A stretch of 64,000 nt of DNA from Verrucomicrobiota bacterium (GCA_014860005.1 JACZKP010000045.1:107113-171112); one strand, 5' to 3'. Positions 44,711 to 54,096 are shown, counted from the first letter of the stretch. The notes: a model not told the origin generated them from the sequence alone. Made by a program: numbers and translations.

Positions 44711-45820
44711 ATGAACACCGAGATTCAATATGCTGCGATTGGTGAAGCCTACGGTGATCCGTATCTTAATCTCGATCCTTTGAACCCACGACTCGGGCGA
44801 GAGAACAAGGGAAGCAATGTGTCGCAGGACAAGGTTCTCTCACTGATGCAGAATTGGACACTCGAAGAACTCGCAGTGTCGTTTGTTGAAAACGGGTTTT
44901 GGCCTCAAGAGGCCCTTGTCGTCGTCAAGGAAAGGCTATATGGCTCTGCCGCGTTGATTGTAGTGGAAGGCAACCGACGTTTAGCCGCACTGCGCTTTTT
45001 GGCGAAGGCGGCGGCGGGCGAACCAGCAAACAGTCAATGGGAAGAAATTGTTCGGGGAAAGAAATTACCCGAAAAGCTTTTTTCAAAAGTCCCGTACCTT
45101 GTCGCTGAATCGCGTACCGAGGTGGCTTCGTTTCTTGGCTTTCGTCATGTAACAGGGATTAAAGAGTGGAAGCCTGCCGAAAAGGCTGAATTCATCGCGA
45201 AGTTGATTGAATCACGAAATTTATCTTACGAGGATGTGCGGAAACGCATTGGCAGCAAGATGCCCGCAATTCGACAGCATTACATTTCCTACCGACTATT
45301 GCTTCAAATGGAGCAGCGCGAAGATATTGATTTAGAGCGTGTCGAGAAAAAATTCAGTGTCCTTTACCTTTCACTGCGGACCGAAGGAGTTCGAAAATAT
45401 TTGGACATCGACATTCAAGCTGATCCCACCAAGGCGAAGAAACCCGTGCCTCCTAGTCGGCTCAAGGCTCTCGCACATTTTGCGCAATGGCTTTTTGGTG
45501 ATGACAAAAATCCGCCGCTTTTTACGGACTCGCGAAACGTGGACAAGTTTGGCAAGGCATTGGAGAGTCCGAAGGCGGTCCAATATTTGGAGCGGACTTC
45601 AACTCCAAACTTTGATTTTGCGCTTCGTGTCGCCGGTGCTGACGAACCAGAATTGGTCGATCTTTTGGAAGGCGCAGCAGACAATATCGAACTGGCTTTG
45701 GGGCGACTTCATCAACATGCCGACTCAACCAAAATTAAATCGGCGGTCGAACGTGTAGTCGCCGACGCGGATCAACTCCGCAAGGTTGTCCCGGTTTCTT
45801 CCGGCAAGGAGAAGGCTTGA
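44711..45820 (+). CDS. ParB-like (ParB N-terminal domain) protein of a three-gene cassette
   Basis: A 369-residue protein. Residues 20-100 contain a ParB/Sulfiredoxin-type fold: LNPRLGRENKGSNVSQDKVL, then an SFVENGFWPQEALVVV strand and the hallmark EGNRRLAALRFL (86-97). Residues 150-200 have a helical HTH-like section (KWKPAEKAEFIAKLIESRNLSYEDVRKRIG). The C-terminal half is helical, ending in a basic tail. The EGNRR motif is the nucleotide site that in ParB hydrolyses CTP and in other relatives can act as a nuclease or kinase. The TGA stop is immediately followed by the next ATG (45818-45823). It is the first gene of a coupled trio with a nuclease-like protein and a cytosine methyltransferase. 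Confidence 0.8.
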   Translation: MNTEIQYAAIGEAYGDPYLNLDPLNPRLGRENKGSNVSQDKVLSLMQNWTLEELAVSFVENGFWPQEALVVVKERLYGSAALIVVEGNRRLAALRFLAKAAAGEPANSQWEEIVRGKKLPEKLFSKVPYLVAESRTEVASFLGFRHVTGIKEWKPAEKAEFIAKLIESRNLSYEDVRKRIGSKMPAIRQHYISYRLLLQMEQREDIDLERVEKKFSVLYLSLRTEGVRKYLDIDIQADPTKAKKPVPPSRLKALAHFAQWLFGDDKNPPLFTDSRNVDKFGKALESPKAVQYLERTSTPNFDFALRVAGADEPELVDLLEGAADNIELALGRLHQHADSTKIKSAVERVVADADQLRKVVPVSSGKEKA

Positions 45821-46777
45821 ATGTTGGTGCTCCCACAGGTTGGCATGGCGCGTTCCGTCGAGCCGGAGCACAACGTTGAACTGGATGCTTTGTGCGATTG
45901 GGTCGAAGCAAGTCTTGCGTTCACTAACCCCCCCTTCATTTCCGACTCAAACATTGTTGACGTTCTTACCGAAGAGGAGATTTATGCGAGCCAAGAGTTC
46001 GCGTGGGAACTCGTTGATAACGTTTTTGCTGAACTCCGCCGCCGCAGGGAGTGTCTGTCCGCCAGTTCGCCTTTTGAAATAAATGGCGATCGAATCGTCA
46101 GAACCAGGGATTGGAAGAATGTTCCAGCCTATGCCTTCTGTTTAGCGCTGGCTTGCGCAAAGTGGTATCCGCAGTGGGCTTCGTGCTTTGTCAAACCGGG
46201 GAAGAAACGTCCCGATTATTCAGAACAAGGGCAACTCTTTGAGCAGATCACAGCCTTTGCTTTGGAGAGGCTATTACCGGGCTGGAATGTGTTGCGAACA
46301 GGATGGTCGCCAAACAATACGAACAAAATTAAAAAAATTGTCGAAGACGTAGCAAAGTTTTTGAGAGAACCAGCGAAGGAGATAGAGCCGTGGATGTCGC
46401 CCGAAGCAAATGAGGCTGGGCTGGATATTGTTTGCTGCCGCCATTTTAACGACGCTCGTGCCGGATTGCCTGCTATTTTTGTTCAGTGCGCAAGCGGCAA
46501 ACACGCAGAACACAAACTAAAAACGCCCGACGAAAAGGAATGGGGTAAGGTCATCAATTTTACTGCCGTGTTTCCACACCGGTCGTTCGTGACACCTTTT
46601 GTGTTTACCGACTCGGAATTCAAGCGCGTAGCGAACAAAGTAGATGGCCTATTGCTTGATCGTGTTCGTTTGCTCTCGGCGGGAGATGATGGTGGCGCGT
46701 GGCTTCCCGAAAAACTGAACAAGCATTTGAGCGCATGGGTGACGCCGCGGATCGCAAAACTGCAACGCGCGGCATGA
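45821..46777 (+). CDS. Unknown protein with PD-(D/E)XK nuclease-like pattern
   Basis: A 318-residue protein. The first 100 residues are helical. At 135-142 EQGQLFEQITAFALERLLPG supplies a helix with a Glu (141). GLDIVCCRHF (Asp202) and FVQCASGKHAEHK (Gln222 to Lys227) follow. A Glu helix, then an Asp strand, then Q-x-x-x-x-K across about 90 residues is the arrangement of PD-(D/E)XK (restriction-like) nucleases with a Q-x-K variant. No family name is recognised. It is tightly coupled: TGA/ATG adjacency upstream and a 4-base ATGA overlap with the methyltransferase downstream (46774-46777). A nuclease paired with a methyltransferase suggests restriction-modification. Confidence 0.6.
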   Translation: MLVLPQVGMARSVEPEHNVELDALCDWVEASLAFTNPPFISDSNIVDVLTEEEIYASQEFAWELVDNVFAELRRRRECLSASSPFEINGDRIVRTRDWKNVPAYAFCLALACAKWYPQWASCFVKPGKKRPDYSEQGQLFEQITAFALERLLPGWNVLRTGWSPNNTNKIKKIVEDVAKFLREPAKEIEPWMSPEANEAGLDIVCCRHFNDARAGLPAIFVQCASGKHAEHKLKTPDEKEWGKVINFTAVFPHRSFVTPFVFTDSEFKRVANKVDGLLLDRVRLLSAGDDGGAWLPEKLNKHLSAWVTPRIAKLQRAA

Positions 46778-48162
46778 GCACGGGATCAAAATTCAAATTC
46801 GCGGATTTGTTCGCCGGCCTCGGGGGCTTCCATCAGGCCGCAGAACATCTCGGTGGCGAATGTGTCTTTGCCAGTGAGATTGATGCAGAGTTGCGCGCAG
46901 TCTATGAAAAGAATTTTGGCATCAAAGCCCGTGGCGACATTCGAGAAGTGAGGCCAGAAGAAGTTCCGCCACACGATTTGCTTTGTGCGGGATTTCCATG
47001 CCAGCCATTTTCCAAAGCTGGGGGTCAGATTGGGTGGGATGATTCCGTGCGGGGAACGGTGTTTTGGAATATCATCGAGATTCTGAAGCTGCGCCGCCCC
47101 AAGCTCGTGATTCTGGAAAACGTCGCACATTTCGTCCGCCACGATTCCGGCAACACCTACCAAAAGGTGAAACAAGCCTTGGAGTCGCTAGGCTACACGG
47201 TGGACTATCATCAATTCTCGCCACATCAGTTCGGCGTTCCGCAAATCCGCGAACGCATTTACATGGTCGGTAGTCTCGGTTCGTTGGCTGGCTTTGCGTG
47301 GCCGAAAACGGAAACCGAAACCAAAGATGTTTCCATCCGTTCAGTGCTCGATAAGAACCCTGCTGACGCTGGGAAGTTGAGTAAGCAGGTGATTCAATGT
47401 TTGGAAGTGTGGCAGGAATTTCTGGAACTGTTCCCCAAAGATGCCAAGCTGCCCTCCTTCCCAATCTGGGGAATGGAATTCAAAGCCACGTATCCCTACG
47501 ATCGCAACGCTCTTTCTCGTGTGCCACTTGAGGAGATTCAGAAAACCCGCGGCTGCTTTGGCGTCTCGCTCAAAGGTAAGTCTCGCAAGGAAATCTACAA
47601 ACTCGTGCCGAGCCATGCGCGTGCCGGGCGTGGAGCGTTTCCACACTGGAAGAAATTATTCATCCGCCAGAATCGTGAGTTTTATCTGGAGCACAAAAAG
47701 CTGATTGATCCTTGGCTGCCAAAGATTTGGGTCTTTCCGCCCAGCCTGCAAAAACTGGAATGGAACTGCCAGGGGGAGAAGCGTGACATCTGGCAATACG
47801 TTCTTCAGTTCCGCGCTTCCGGCGTTCGGATCAAACGTGAGAATACGTCCCCATCACTCGTCGCGATGACCACGACCCAAATTCCAATCATTGGCTGGGA
47901 GCGGCGCTACATGACTTCCCGCGAATGTGCTCGACTGCAATCAATGGGCGAGTTGAAACATTTGCCGGACGGCATTGCTGCGTTCAAAGCTCTTGGCAAC
48001 GCCGTGAACGTGACGGTGGTTGAAAAGATTTTGAGCAAGCTTGTGCCGCTTGTTCATGCACGGCGAGACGTGGCGTTGAACGGTGTTAAGCGAAATGGAA
48101 TTTTGCATTTGAACGGAATTAAATTGCCGCGTTCACGGCGAGTTTTTCCAGCTTTGGCATAG
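46774..48162 (+). CDS. Cytosine-5 DNA methyltransferase of the three-gene cassette
   Basis: A 462-residue m5C methyltransferase in canonical order. Motif I ADLFAGLGGFHQA (10-22) precedes motif IV GFPCQPFSKAG with catalytic Cys76. Motif VI ENV (115-117) and motif VIII QIRERIYMVG follow. A long recognition region follows, then motif IX RECARLQSMGEL and motif X ALGNAVNVT. Its ATG at 46774 overlaps the stop of the preceding nuclease-like gene. The unusually long recognition part may bind its target with a partner. The modified sequence is unknown. It may protect against the upstream proteins. Confidence 0.9.
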   Translation: MSTGSKFKFADLFAGLGGFHQAAEHLGGECVFASEIDAELRAVYEKNFGIKARGDIREVRPEEVPPHDLLCAGFPCQPFSKAGGQIGWDDSVRGTVFWNIIEILKLRRPKLVILENVAHFVRHDSGNTYQKVKQALESLGYTVDYHQFSPHQFGVPQIRERIYMVGSLGSLAGFAWPKTETETKDVSIRSVLDKNPADAGKLSKQVIQCLEVWQEFLELFPKDAKLPSFPIWGMEFKATYPYDRNALSRVPLEEIQKTRGCFGVSLKGKSRKEIYKLVPSHARAGRGAFPHWKKLFIRQNREFYLEHKKLIDPWLPKIWVFPPSLQKLEWNCQGEKRDIWQYVLQFRASGVRIKRENTSPSLVAMTTTQIPIIGWERRYMTSRECARLQSMGELKHLPDGIAAFKALGNAVNVTVVEKILSKLVPLVHARRDVALNGVKRNGILHLNGIKLPRSRRVFPALA

Positions 48163-48221
48163 TTCAGTTTGATTCATCGCCAAACTCGCCGTCGGTTACC
48201 TGCTCCCGCTGAACGCGGGGC

Positions 48222-48237
48222 GGGCGACAAGTCGCCC
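48222..48237. terminator. Possible hairpin downstream of the methyltransferase
   Basis: GGGCGAC-AA-GTCGCCC is a perfect seven-base stem with two-base loop. It has no T-run, so it is either a factor-dependent terminator or a repeat. It lies 60 bases after the methyltransferase stop. Confidence 0.3.
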
Positions 48238-48331
48238 AGTCGCCGCACCAAAGCGCGGAGCGCGGAGCGCCCGGCCGAAAACTTCAGAGAACTTCTTTCA
48301 AGCCAGCGGGCGCGGTGCTAAAAGCATCCGC

Positions 48332-49036
48332 GTGCGCAACATTCCACCAGGGCTTCACACCGTTCGCGGAATCATGGGCTGTTGTCACCTGCTCGAAGAT
48401 GGTGATGCGAGCGTGATGATTGACACCGGCATGGTGGGTGAACCGTTTTTCATCCGCCGGCTTGTTCGGAAACTGCGGCTCAAGCCCGATTCGATCAAAA
48501 TCATCCTGATCACGCACGGGCATCTGGATCACGCGGGCAATCTCGCCTGGCTGAAGGCCTGGACGGGAGCAAAGATCTTCGCCCACCCGGCTGAACAACT
48601 GCATGTGAGCGGGGCTTACCCTTATCAGGGCATCACCCGCTGGTGCGGGCGGTTGGAGGCGGCGGGGCGCTTGGTGTTCCGTTATCGCGCGGCGACGATT
48701 GATGAATTCCTGACGGACAGCCAGGAACTGCCGTTCTGGGGCGGGCTGCGCGTGATCCATCTGCCGGGCCACACGGCCGGCCACTGCGGATTCTTCAGTG
48801 CCAGGCACGATCTGCTGTTCAGCGGCGACTTGTTCGCGAGTTACTTCTTCAACGTCCACCGCCCGCCCGCAATTCTGAACAGCGTGCCAGAGTTGTTTCC
48901 GGCAAGCGTGGAGAAAGTCCGCCGCCTGAATCCGCGCTGGATCGTGCCCAGCCACTATGATTTTCTGAACGGCGAGTTGCATCGGAAACGATTTGCGCGA
49001 TTGTATGGCGTCGCGGAAACGACATCGCCACGCTGA
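48332..49036 (+). CDS. Metallo-beta-lactamase-fold hydrolase
   Basis: A 234-residue protein with a GTG start. SVMIDTGMVGEPFFIRRL is the N-terminal Asp, and IILITHGHLDHAGNLAWL contains the HxHxDH metal motif. VIHLPGHTAGHCGFFSA supplies the next His, LLFSGDLFAS the bridging Asp, and WIVPSHYDFLNGELH the last His. It probably hydrolyses a thioester or glyoxalase-type substrate. A glyoxalase II role is common but unproven. Followed by a CoaB-like gene 90 bases downstream. Confidence 0.88.
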   Translation: MRNIPPGLHTVRGIMGCCHLLEDGDASVMIDTGMVGEPFFIRRLVRKLRLKPDSIKIILITHGHLDHAGNLAWLKAWTGAKIFAHPAEQLHVSGAYPYQGITRWCGRLEAAGRLVFRYRAATIDEFLTDSQELPFWGGLRVIHLPGHTAGHCGFFSARHDLLFSGDLFASYFFNVHRPPAILNSVPELFPASVEKVRRLNPRWIVPSHYDFLNGELHRKRFARLYGVAETTSPR

Positions 49037-49126
49037 AGAAGGAGAAAAGAGACAAGCATCCAGACCGGACAGGTCTGGCCAGCAAATTCCGAGATCAACG
49101 TCAGTTTTCAGTAAAAGAAATATATC

Positions 49127-49783
49127 ATGCGCTGCATCATCACCGCCGGACCGACCTACGAAAGAATGGACGAAGTGCGCCGGCTGACCAACTTTTCCAC
49201 GGGCCGGCTCGGCACGGAACTGGCCAATTTCCTGGTCAGTTGCGGACATCACGTCACGCTGCTCATCGGCGAACAGGCCACCTATGGCGGCGAGCGCCAC
49301 GCCCAAGGGGTGGAGACTTTCAGCACCACGGAGAATTTACGCACCCGTTTGCATTCGCTGGCGGACCCGGCGGTGGAGGCGGTTTTTCACGCGGCCGCCG
49401 TGAGTGATTTTGGATTTGGCAAAATCTGGTTGCGTTCTCCGCAGGGGGAACTTTCGGAGATCAAGTCAGGCAAAATCTCCACGCGGCAAGGCACGCTGCT
49501 GGCCGAACTGGTGCCGACGCCAAAAATCCTTGCCGAACTGCGGGCGTGGTATCCCACGGCCAGGCTGGTGGGCTGGAAATACGAGGTGAATGGCGACCAA
49601 GCCGGAGTGCTGTGCGCCGCCGAACTGCAATTGACCACCTGCCTCACGGACGCCTGCGTGGCGAATGGTCCTGCTTACGGATTGGGATTCAACCTGGTCA
49701 CGGGTACCGGGGCGCGGCGGCATTTGCATCTGGCGGACAAGGGCGCACTGTTCGAGCGACTGGAAGCCATGCTGCGCCCGTGA
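49127..49783 (+). CDS. Phosphopantothenoylcysteine synthetase-like (CoaB domain) protein
   Basis: A 218-residue protein equal to the CoaB half of CoaBC. MRCIITAGPTYERMDEVRRLTNFSTGRLGTELA is the N-terminal nucleotide and phosphopantothenate region (only fragments quoted here: ITAGPTYERMD, TNFSTGRLG). SDFGFGKIWL follows, where CoaB usually has a D/Y.P... loop. KILAELRAWYPTARLVGWK ends the core with the Lys. Stand-alone CoaB occurs in some lineages, pairing with a separate CoaC. The CoA pathway assignment is by fold; substrate is uncertain. Confidence 0.82.
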   Translation: MRCIITAGPTYERMDEVRRLTNFSTGRLGTELANFLVSCGHHVTLLIGEQATYGGERHAQGVETFSTTENLRTRLHSLADPAVEAVFHAAAVSDFGFGKIWLRSPQGELSEIKSGKISTRQGTLLAELVPTPKILAELRAWYPTARLVGWKYEVNGDQAGVLCAAELQLTTCLTDACVANGPAYGLGFNLVTGTGARRHLHLADKGALFERLEAMLRP

Positions 49784-49788
49784 CAGAT

Positions 49789-51129
49789 TCATGAATCCGG
49801 TGGGATTCTCATCCTGGCCCAGGCGTGCGCTTCATCACGCGTCTGCAATTCATCCTCCAATTGCTTTTCGCGAATCTCTGCGAGCAGCGCACCCATGGCC
49901 GGGCCGGGTTTCATGCCGAGGGCAATCAAATCTGCGCCCGTCAATAACGGCGGACGAATCTCCGGCTGTCGCGCCAGCTCCGCCGCCTGTTTGACGAGAA
50001 AGTCGTAAACGTCCAGCCGCCCGTGTGATCCGAGACAATCAAGGCGGTGCAACGCCAGTTCCAGGGGAAAGGTGTCGCGCAACAACAGCCGGCGCAACGT
50101 GGCTTTGCGCATCTGCGGGGCGTCTTTGAACTGCATGTGATAACGCACGGCGGTCGCCACGTCCTCGATTTGCTTTCGTGGGAAGCGAAGACGTTCCAAA
50201 ATTTGTTCCGCCATTGTGGCTCCGATTTTCTCGTGCTCGTAGAAATGGATGCTGCCCGTAAGTGGATCGCACGATGCGGTGACGGGTTTCGCCACGTCAT
50301 GCATCAGCACGGCCCAGGGCAGCAAGGCGTCCGCCTCCGATGGCATGAGCTTCAACATCAAACAAAGATGGTTGAACACGTTTCCTTCTGGGTGAAAGTC
50401 AGGCGACTGCTCGCACGCAATGGTTGCGGCAATCTCGGGCAAAACGTGTTCGAGCAATCCGCTGTCGCGTAACAATTCCAGTCCGCGCGCGGCGTGCGGA
50501 GGCCGAAACAATTTGAGCAGTTCATCCCGGACGCGCTCGGCGCTGATTGAATTGATGCTGGCCGCGCCGGCTTGCAGGGCGGAAAAAGTCTGTGACTCGA
50601 TCTGAAAGTCGAGTTGTGCGGCAAAGCGCACGGCGCGCAACAGCCGCAAATGATCCTCGGCGAAGCGTTCCTCTGGTGTGCCAATGGTGCGGATGATTCG
50701 GACCCGCAAGTCTGCCTCGCCTTTGACCCAGTCGTGCAGCGTGTTCGTGGCGGGATCGTAAAACAAACCATTGACCGTGAAATCGCGGCGCCGGGCGTCG
50801 GCCATGGCATCGCCAAAGGTGACGTGTTCCGGATGCCGGCCGTCACGGTAATCGGCCTCGGCGCGGAACGTGGCGACCTGGAACTGGTGACCGTCTTCGA
50901 TTACAACCATCACGCCGAACTTCCGGCCCACGGCGATGGTGTGGGGGAAGAGTTGCTCGATCTGATCCGGCAGCGCGCTGGTGGCCACGTCGAAATCCTG
51001 TGGCTCGCGTCGGAGTTGAAAATCGCGCACGCAGCCGCCGACCCAGAACGCCCGATGGCCGGCGGTTTGCAGGCGGCGGACGATCTGCAAAGCCAGATCA
51101 CGCAGTGAAGATTCAGTTGGCGTGCTCAT
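49789..51129 (-). CDS. cca: CCA tRNA nucleotidyltransferase with HD domain
   Basis: A 446-residue protein. The class II head has AFWVGGCVRDFQLRREPQDFDVATSA with the GG and D-x-D catalytic words (quoted in parts: WVGGCVRD, DFDVAT). RRDFTVNGLFYDP and EERFAEDHLRLLRAVRFAAQL are the neck. In the second half WAVLMHDVAKPVTASC is an HD phosphohydrolase motif. It completes or repairs tRNA CCA ends; the HD part suggests extra phosphatase activity. The tRNA-Val in this window encodes its own CCA, so the enzyme mainly repairs. The 3' end is 5 bases from the CoaB-like gene stop (convergent). Confidence 0.94.
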   Translation of the reverse strand: MSTPTESSLRDLALQIVRRLQTAGHRAFWVGGCVRDFQLRREPQDFDVATSALPDQIEQLFPHTIAVGRKFGVMVVIEDGHQFQVATFRAEADYRDGRHPEHVTFGDAMADARRRDFTVNGLFYDPATNTLHDWVKGEADLRVRIIRTIGTPEERFAEDHLRLLRAVRFAAQLDFQIESQTFSALQAGAASINSISAERVRDELLKLFRPPHAARGLELLRDSGLLEHVLPEIAATIACEQSPDFHPEGNVFNHLCLMLKLMPSEADALLPWAVLMHDVAKPVTASCDPLTGSIHFYEHEKIGATMAEQILERLRFPRKQIEDVATAVRYHMQFKDAPQMRKATLRRLLLRDTFPLELALHRLDCLGSHGRLDVYDFLVKQAAELARQPEIRPPLLTGADLIALGMKPGPAMGALLAEIREKQLEDELQTRDEAHAWARMRIPPDS

Positions 51130-51196
51130 CGGGTTTGGCACGATTTACAATTTGCGCAGCACTTCGGCGACGTCGCGCAAATCGTCCCGTGCAGGC

Positions 51197-52111
51197 TCAA
51201 TCCGTTCCCCAAATCCGCCGCACATGCTCCGCGCCGCGCGTCACTTCTTCCACGGTCAGCATCGGGCTGAACTCAAAAACCTTGAGATGGTGGGGTTGCA
51301 CCAGCGGTTTGAGGGCGGCGAAATCAACCGTGCCCGTGCCCGGTTCGCAATGGTCGCGCGCCGGAGGCTGCACGTCATGGATATGAAATCCGGCGAGGCG
51401 GTCGGCCATGGATTCGAGGTGCAGGACGTGGTGGATGAATCCCAGGTTCTCCTTAATCTGAGCGTGGCCGGTGTCGTGCCAGTACGCCACCGACGGGCTC
51501 GTGAATTCGCGGAAGAAGAAAGTAAAATCGCTTTCAAGGGGGATTTCTTCGAGCGCTTCGCGATTCTCCACCCCCAGTTTGATGCCACGTTCCTCCGCCT
51601 GGGGCAGAATCTTGCGCAGCGTATCGTAAGTGCGCTCCACAAACTTCTCTTTACGGGCTTCGCGTTTCTCGATGATTTCCTCGCAAAGCTGCTGATACTT
51701 GGGAGTGTCCTTGTCGCCGCGCGCCACCAGGTCCTTGAGCTTGTCGGTGTAATCCTTCATCTCGATGCTGCCGAGGTGCAGGACGACGAGGGGCGCGTTT
51801 ACGCGCTCGGCAAACTCAAGCGTCTTGAGCGTGTAGCGGATGGCCAGTTCACGTTCGCGCGGTTTCTCGGCGGAAAACTGGTAGAGGTTGGGCGCGGAAC
51901 GGTTCACCCCCATGGGCAGCGGACAGAAATTGTGCAGGCTGGAGATCTTCATCTCCCCTGCGCCTACGGCTTCCAGGATGCCCGGCAACAGACTGATGCG
52001 CGTGCCGTGACTCAGTTCCACGTGGCTGAATCCCAGTTCGCGGATTTCGCGCAACATGGCGCGGCCATCGGTGTGACGATGCGAATTCCAGCAGGTCGAA
52101 AGCGAATACAT
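51197..52111 (-). CDS. TIM-barrel sugar-phosphate isomerase/epimerase-like protein
   Basis: A 304-residue protein of the AP_endonuc_2/xylose-isomerase-like fold. MYSLSTCWNSHRH then GFSHVELSHGTR and SLHNFCPLP start the barrel. VVLHLGSIEMKDYT, KLGVENREALEEIPL and AYWHDTGHAQIKENLG carry the metal-binding Glu, Asp and His set. HIHDVQPPARDHCEPGTGTVDF is the C-terminal metal block. Typical members isomerise sugars or inositols. The substrate is not readable. It sits between cca and rpsU on the same strand, with about 64 bases separating it from rpsU. Confidence 0.87.
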   Translation of the reverse strand: MYSLSTCWNSHRHTDGRAMLREIRELGFSHVELSHGTRISLLPGILEAVGAGEMKISSLHNFCPLPMGVNRSAPNLYQFSAEKPRERELAIRYTLKTLEFAERVNAPLVVLHLGSIEMKDYTDKLKDLVARGDKDTPKYQQLCEEIIEKREARKEKFVERTYDTLRKILPQAEERGIKLGVENREALEEIPLESDFTFFFREFTSPSVAYWHDTGHAQIKENLGFIHHVLHLESMADRLAGFHIHDVQPPARDHCEPGTGTVDFAALKPLVQPHHLKVFEFSPMLTVEEVTRGAEHVRRIWGTD

Positions 52112-52175
52112 GGTACAAAAAAGCCGGATGCGGCCAGGACAAGCGCCGCACCCGGCTGGGTGAATTCCAAATCGG

Positions 52176-52373
52176 TTACATGTCGGCGTAGCGGGCCGTC
52201 AACATGGCGGAGAACCGCGCGGCTTTTTCCTTGCGGCGGCGGCGCTCACTGGGTTTCTCAAAATGGCGGTGGCTGCGCACCGTTTTCAGGGTGCCCTCGC
52301 GGTCAATCTTCTTCTTCAACCGGCGCAGCGCCCGGTCCACCGACTCGCCTTTTTTTAGTTTAATCTCGGTCAA
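52176..52373 (-). CDS. rpsU: 30S ribosomal protein S21
   Basis: A 65-residue protein with a TTG start: TEIKLKKGESVDRALRRLKK then KIDREGTLKTVRSHRHFEKP and SERRRRKEKAARFSA. This is the bS21 signature (ESVDRALRRFKK, R.REFYEKPSVKRRRK). Basic and helical, it aids 16S binding for initiation. AAAGGAAGTGAG precedes the start at 8-14 bases. The TTG may lower expression. Downstream of it lies the TIM-barrel gene. Confidence 0.95.
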   Translation of the reverse strand: MTEIKLKKGESVDRALRRLKKKIDREGTLKTVRSHRHFEKPSERRRRKEKAARFSAMLTARYADM

Positions 52374-52521
52374 TCTGTCTCACTTCCTTTCGAGAGGGAA
52401 CGGGCTGGTTTGGGCCGGTTCCGGCAATAATTCAGGGTCGGAGAGTAGTTTCATCCCCAAGGGCCTGTCAATGGACAAAAACCACAAAATCCATGCCACG
52501 CGATGCTGCCGATTCCGCCCT

Positions 52522-54096
52522 TCAAATCTGGTGCCGTGCCCCGAACTTCCGCCGCAGCAAGCCGCTGACCTCCTTTGCGGCTGGGACCTTAAGCCACACT
52601 GTCACAAGCCAGTAGATCAATGTGGCGGCTGTTGCCGGCACAAAAACAGCACCAAGTTTGAGTACGAGATTCTGGTGACCAAGGACCTGTTCCCATCCGC
52701 GCGCCACCGCCCAGGCAACTACACCCGCTGCCACGGTCGCGAGGCCCAGCGGCAGCAAGGTTACCCGCAACGACTGCAACTCGAGCTTTTTCATTTTCCG
52801 CTTCAGCGCGTAGAGCAACAACGCGGCATTGACCCCGGAAGTCACGCTGTTGGCCGCACCTAATCCGCCCTCCTTGAACCGCCACACCAGCGCCAGCGCC
52901 AGCGCGAGGTTCAGCGTAAGACAGAAGACGCTGATCCGCATTGGCGTGCGGGTGTCCCCCAGGGCGAAGAAGGCGCGGGCCAGGATATTGACGGTGGAAA
53001 ACAACACCAGCCCCGGCGCGAGACACGTTAAGGCCAGCGCCGCGCGCGGAGTATCATAAGCCTGAAACTGACCGCGCTCGAACAACAGCCGCACCATCGG
53101 TTCGGCCAGCACAAACAAAAGCACCGAGGCCAGAAGATTCACGAACACGAGATACGACAACCCCTGGCGCAAAGTCGCGCGGAAGTCGTCATACTTCTTC
53201 TCCGCGGCCAGGCCGGACAGCGTTGGGAGCAGGTAGGCCGCGAGCGATACGCCAAATACGCCTTGCGGCAATTCAAGCAGCCGCACCGCATAACCAAAGG
53301 ACGAGACAATCCCTTCGCCCACCCAGAACGCCATCCCTTGGGTAAGGAGCACATTGATCTGGAATGCGGCGACGCCAATCGTGCCGGGAATCATCCGGCG
53401 CACCACGAGCCGCACGGTTTCATCCCGCCACGGCGCGACCCATTGCCAGCGGAAACCTTCCTGATGCAGCAAGGGCAGTTGAAAGCCGGCCTGCACCACG
53501 CCCGCCAGCACCACGCCGATGGCCAGACCAAAAATCCTTTCCGCCAGGGTCAGCCCCATTAAGGGCGCGATCAGGAACACCGACGCGATCATGACCACGT
53601 TTAACATGCCGGCACCGAGTGTCGGTACGAAGAAGTGCCCGCGTGCATTGAGCATGCCCATGAACACCGCCGCGAGGCAGACCAACAGCACATAGGGCAG
53701 CATCAACCGCAACAGCCGCAGCATGAGATGCGTGTCCGCGTGGTGCTGCGCGTCCACCCAAGGCAGCGCCACGGTGATGCCGAGCACACCCAGAATCACA
53801 ATCACGCCCGTGGCCATGAGCAGTCCCCAGATCACCGCGTTGGCCGCCCGCCAGGTTTCCGCCGCCGTGGAGGTTCTTTCCTTTTCCTTGAAAGCCGGGA
53901 TGAATGCCGCGGTGAGCGCGCCCTCGCCCAGCAGCCGCCGAAACAGGTTTGGCACCATGAACGCGAGCATGAACGCGTCCGTGACCCAGCCCACGCCCAT
54001 GAAACTGGCATAGGCCATTTCGCGCACCATCCCCAGCACGCGGCTGGTCATGGTGGCGGCGGCCATCGCGCCGGAGGACTTGAGCATTTGCGACAT
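52522..54096 (-). CDS. murJ: Lipid II flippase MurJ
   Basis: A 524-residue integral membrane protein with about 14 helices. MTSRVLGMVREMAYASFMGVG and DAFMLAFMVPNLFRRLLGEGALTAAF (in parts: FMVPNLFRRLLGEG) are conserved in MurJ. PLMGLTLAERIFGLAIGVVLAGVVQ and GVFGVSLAAYLLPTLS are also family words; SLAAYLLP is near the middle. It moves lipid II across the inner membrane for peptidoglycan. Length is normal (about 510). Located between rpsU and accessory genes; its 5' side faces the hydrolase fragment. Confidence 0.94.
   Translation of the reverse strand: MSQMLKSSGAMAAATMTSRVLGMVREMAYASFMGVGWVTDAFMLAFMVPNLFRRLLGEGALTAAFIPAFKEKERTSTAAETWRAANAVIWGLLMATGVIVILGVLGITVALPWVDAQHHADTHLMLRLLRLMLPYVLLVCLAAVFMGMLNARGHFFVPTLGAGMLNVVMIASVFLIAPLMGLTLAERIFGLAIGVVLAGVVQAGFQLPLLHQEGFRWQWVAPWRDETVRLVVRRMIPGTIGVAAFQINVLLTQGMAFWVGEGIVSSFGYAVRLLELPQGVFGVSLAAYLLPTLSGLAAEKKYDDFRATLRQGLSYLVFVNLLASVLLFVLAEPMVRLLFERGQFQAYDTPRAALALTCLAPGLVLFSTVNILARAFFALGDTRTPMRISVFCLTLNLALALALVWRFKEGGLGAANSVTSGVNAALLLYALKRKMKKLELQSLRVTLLPLGLATVAAGVVAWAVARGWEQVLGHQNLVLKLGAVFVPATAATLIYWLVTVWLKVPAAKEVSGLLRRKFGARHQI

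Noticed and set aside
48222..48237. Perfect hairpin as an intrinsic terminator
   Set aside because: There is no T-run, so it is kept only as a low-confidence feature and not as a finding.
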